Shown here one piece after another: positions 12,489 through 12,835 of a DNA stretch of 12,835 nucleotides. The notes under the pieces were generated by a model. That model was given only the letters and a program-made list of their open reading frames with translations. It was not told the DNA's origin and ran no database searches. A program made the translations under genes and the position numbers. Each line of letters starts with the position of its first letter. Positions within the stretch are counted from its first letter, which is position 1. The DNA comes from an uncultured Collinsella sp. (GTDB lineage: Bacteria; Actinomycetota; Coriobacteriia; Coriobacteriales; Coriobacteriaceae). The stretch covers positions 1 through 12,835 of the forward strand of contig CATZIG010000035.1 in the NCBI GenBank assembly GCA_958419975.1, in the 5' to 3' direction.

Positions 12489-12835
12489 CGGTCTATGTGA
12501 CGGGCGACATCCACGGTGGGCTCGACATGCAAAAGCTCCGCGACTGGGAGCTTGGCGATAGCCTTACCAGCAATGACTACCTCATCGTCGCCGGCGACTT
12601 TGGCTTTCCGTGGGATTTCTCTGCCGAGGAATGCGCCGACATCGCCTGGCTGGAGTCGCGCCCCTACACGGTACTGTTCGTCGACGGCAACCACGAGCGC
12701 TTCGACCACTGGGAGGAGCGCCCCATGGAGCCGTGGCACGGCGGGCTGACGCAGCGCCTGTCGGATACTTCGTCTATCCGCCGCCTCATGCGCGGGGAGG
12801 TCTTCGAGCTCGACGGCTCGACAATCTTCACCATG
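12485..12835 (+). CDS. Second metallophosphoesterase (partial, runs off window)
   Basis: The first 117 residues of another calcineurin-like phosphoesterase, cut by the window end. Visible motifs are GDIHGG (Asp8, His10), GDFGFPW (Asp38) and GNHERFDHW (Asn69, His70); the C-terminal HxH metal ligands lie beyond the edge. The GDFGFPW and GNHERFDHW versions are unlike the first enzyme, so the pair is not a recent duplication but two different subfamilies. Translation starts within the preceding stop (ATGA overlap), with GAAGAGG just upstream, so the two products are made together and may act in one pathway. Confidence 0.9.
   Translation, partial: MTVYVTGDIHGGLDMQKLRDWELGDSLTSNDYLIVAGDFGFPWDFSAEECADIAWLESRPYTVLFVDGNHERFDHWEERPMEPWHGGLTQRLSDTSSIRRLMRGEVFELDGSTIFTM

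Overview
The window looks like a piece of chromosome from a high-GC gut actinobacterium, most likely Collinsella or another Coriobacteriia member. I infer this from the GC-rich codon use, the four-part mannose-family PTS with a DUF956 (ManO) partner, the LAxTG-type sortase signal and the protein flavour. No 16S or other strict taxonomic marker is present, so the assignment is tentative.

Bases 1-3780 are ordinary host metabolism. A mannose-type PTS operon (manX EIIAB, manY EIIC, manZ EIID) is followed, across an internal terminator hairpin, by manO/DUF956. Near-identical long inverted-repeat elements (19-87 and 3704-3772) bracket the operon. The 5' region carries a -10 box and an 11-bp operator-like inverted pair. 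EIIAB passes phosphate from HPr to the sugar, which enters through the EIIC/EIID membrane complex.

A tRNA-Arg(CCT) gene (3831-3906) marks a sharp change. Everything downstream reads as an integrated mobilizable element, with the tRNA 3' end as the probable attachment site. Immediately after the tRNA come an AT-rich stretch with four phased copies of a CCATTTTGG-centred palindrome (4035-4202), a small XRE repressor on the minus strand, and a symmetric 13-bp inverted repeat that can act as two opposed promoters. Downstream is a very large Ala/Lys/Asp-rich coiled-coil surface protein with a CAP/SCP-like domain and an LAQTG sorting signal. It is broken into two frames by an apparent one-base deletion near 6065. 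Next is a small secreted or lipoprotein-like protein with a C2H2-like cysteine/histidine cluster.

Bases 8816-9496 are non-coding and packed with perfect stem-loops just upstream of a MobC-like double RHH protein and a relaxase. This is the probable origin of transfer. After the relaxase lies a 41-codon hydrophobic/basic peptide gene. Its leader and 3' region are complementary (9 bp and 10 bp perfect), an arrangement resembling fold-back mRNAs of type I toxins. The window ends with two tandem metallophosphoesterases joined by an ATGA overlap; the second is cut by the window edge. No integrase, replication protein or coupling protein is visible, so the element presumably continues to the right.

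The strongest candidates for something undescribed are the fold-back small-peptide locus (11389-11652), the phased palindromic repeats beside the tRNA, the face-to-face promoter, and the stem-loop array before mobC.
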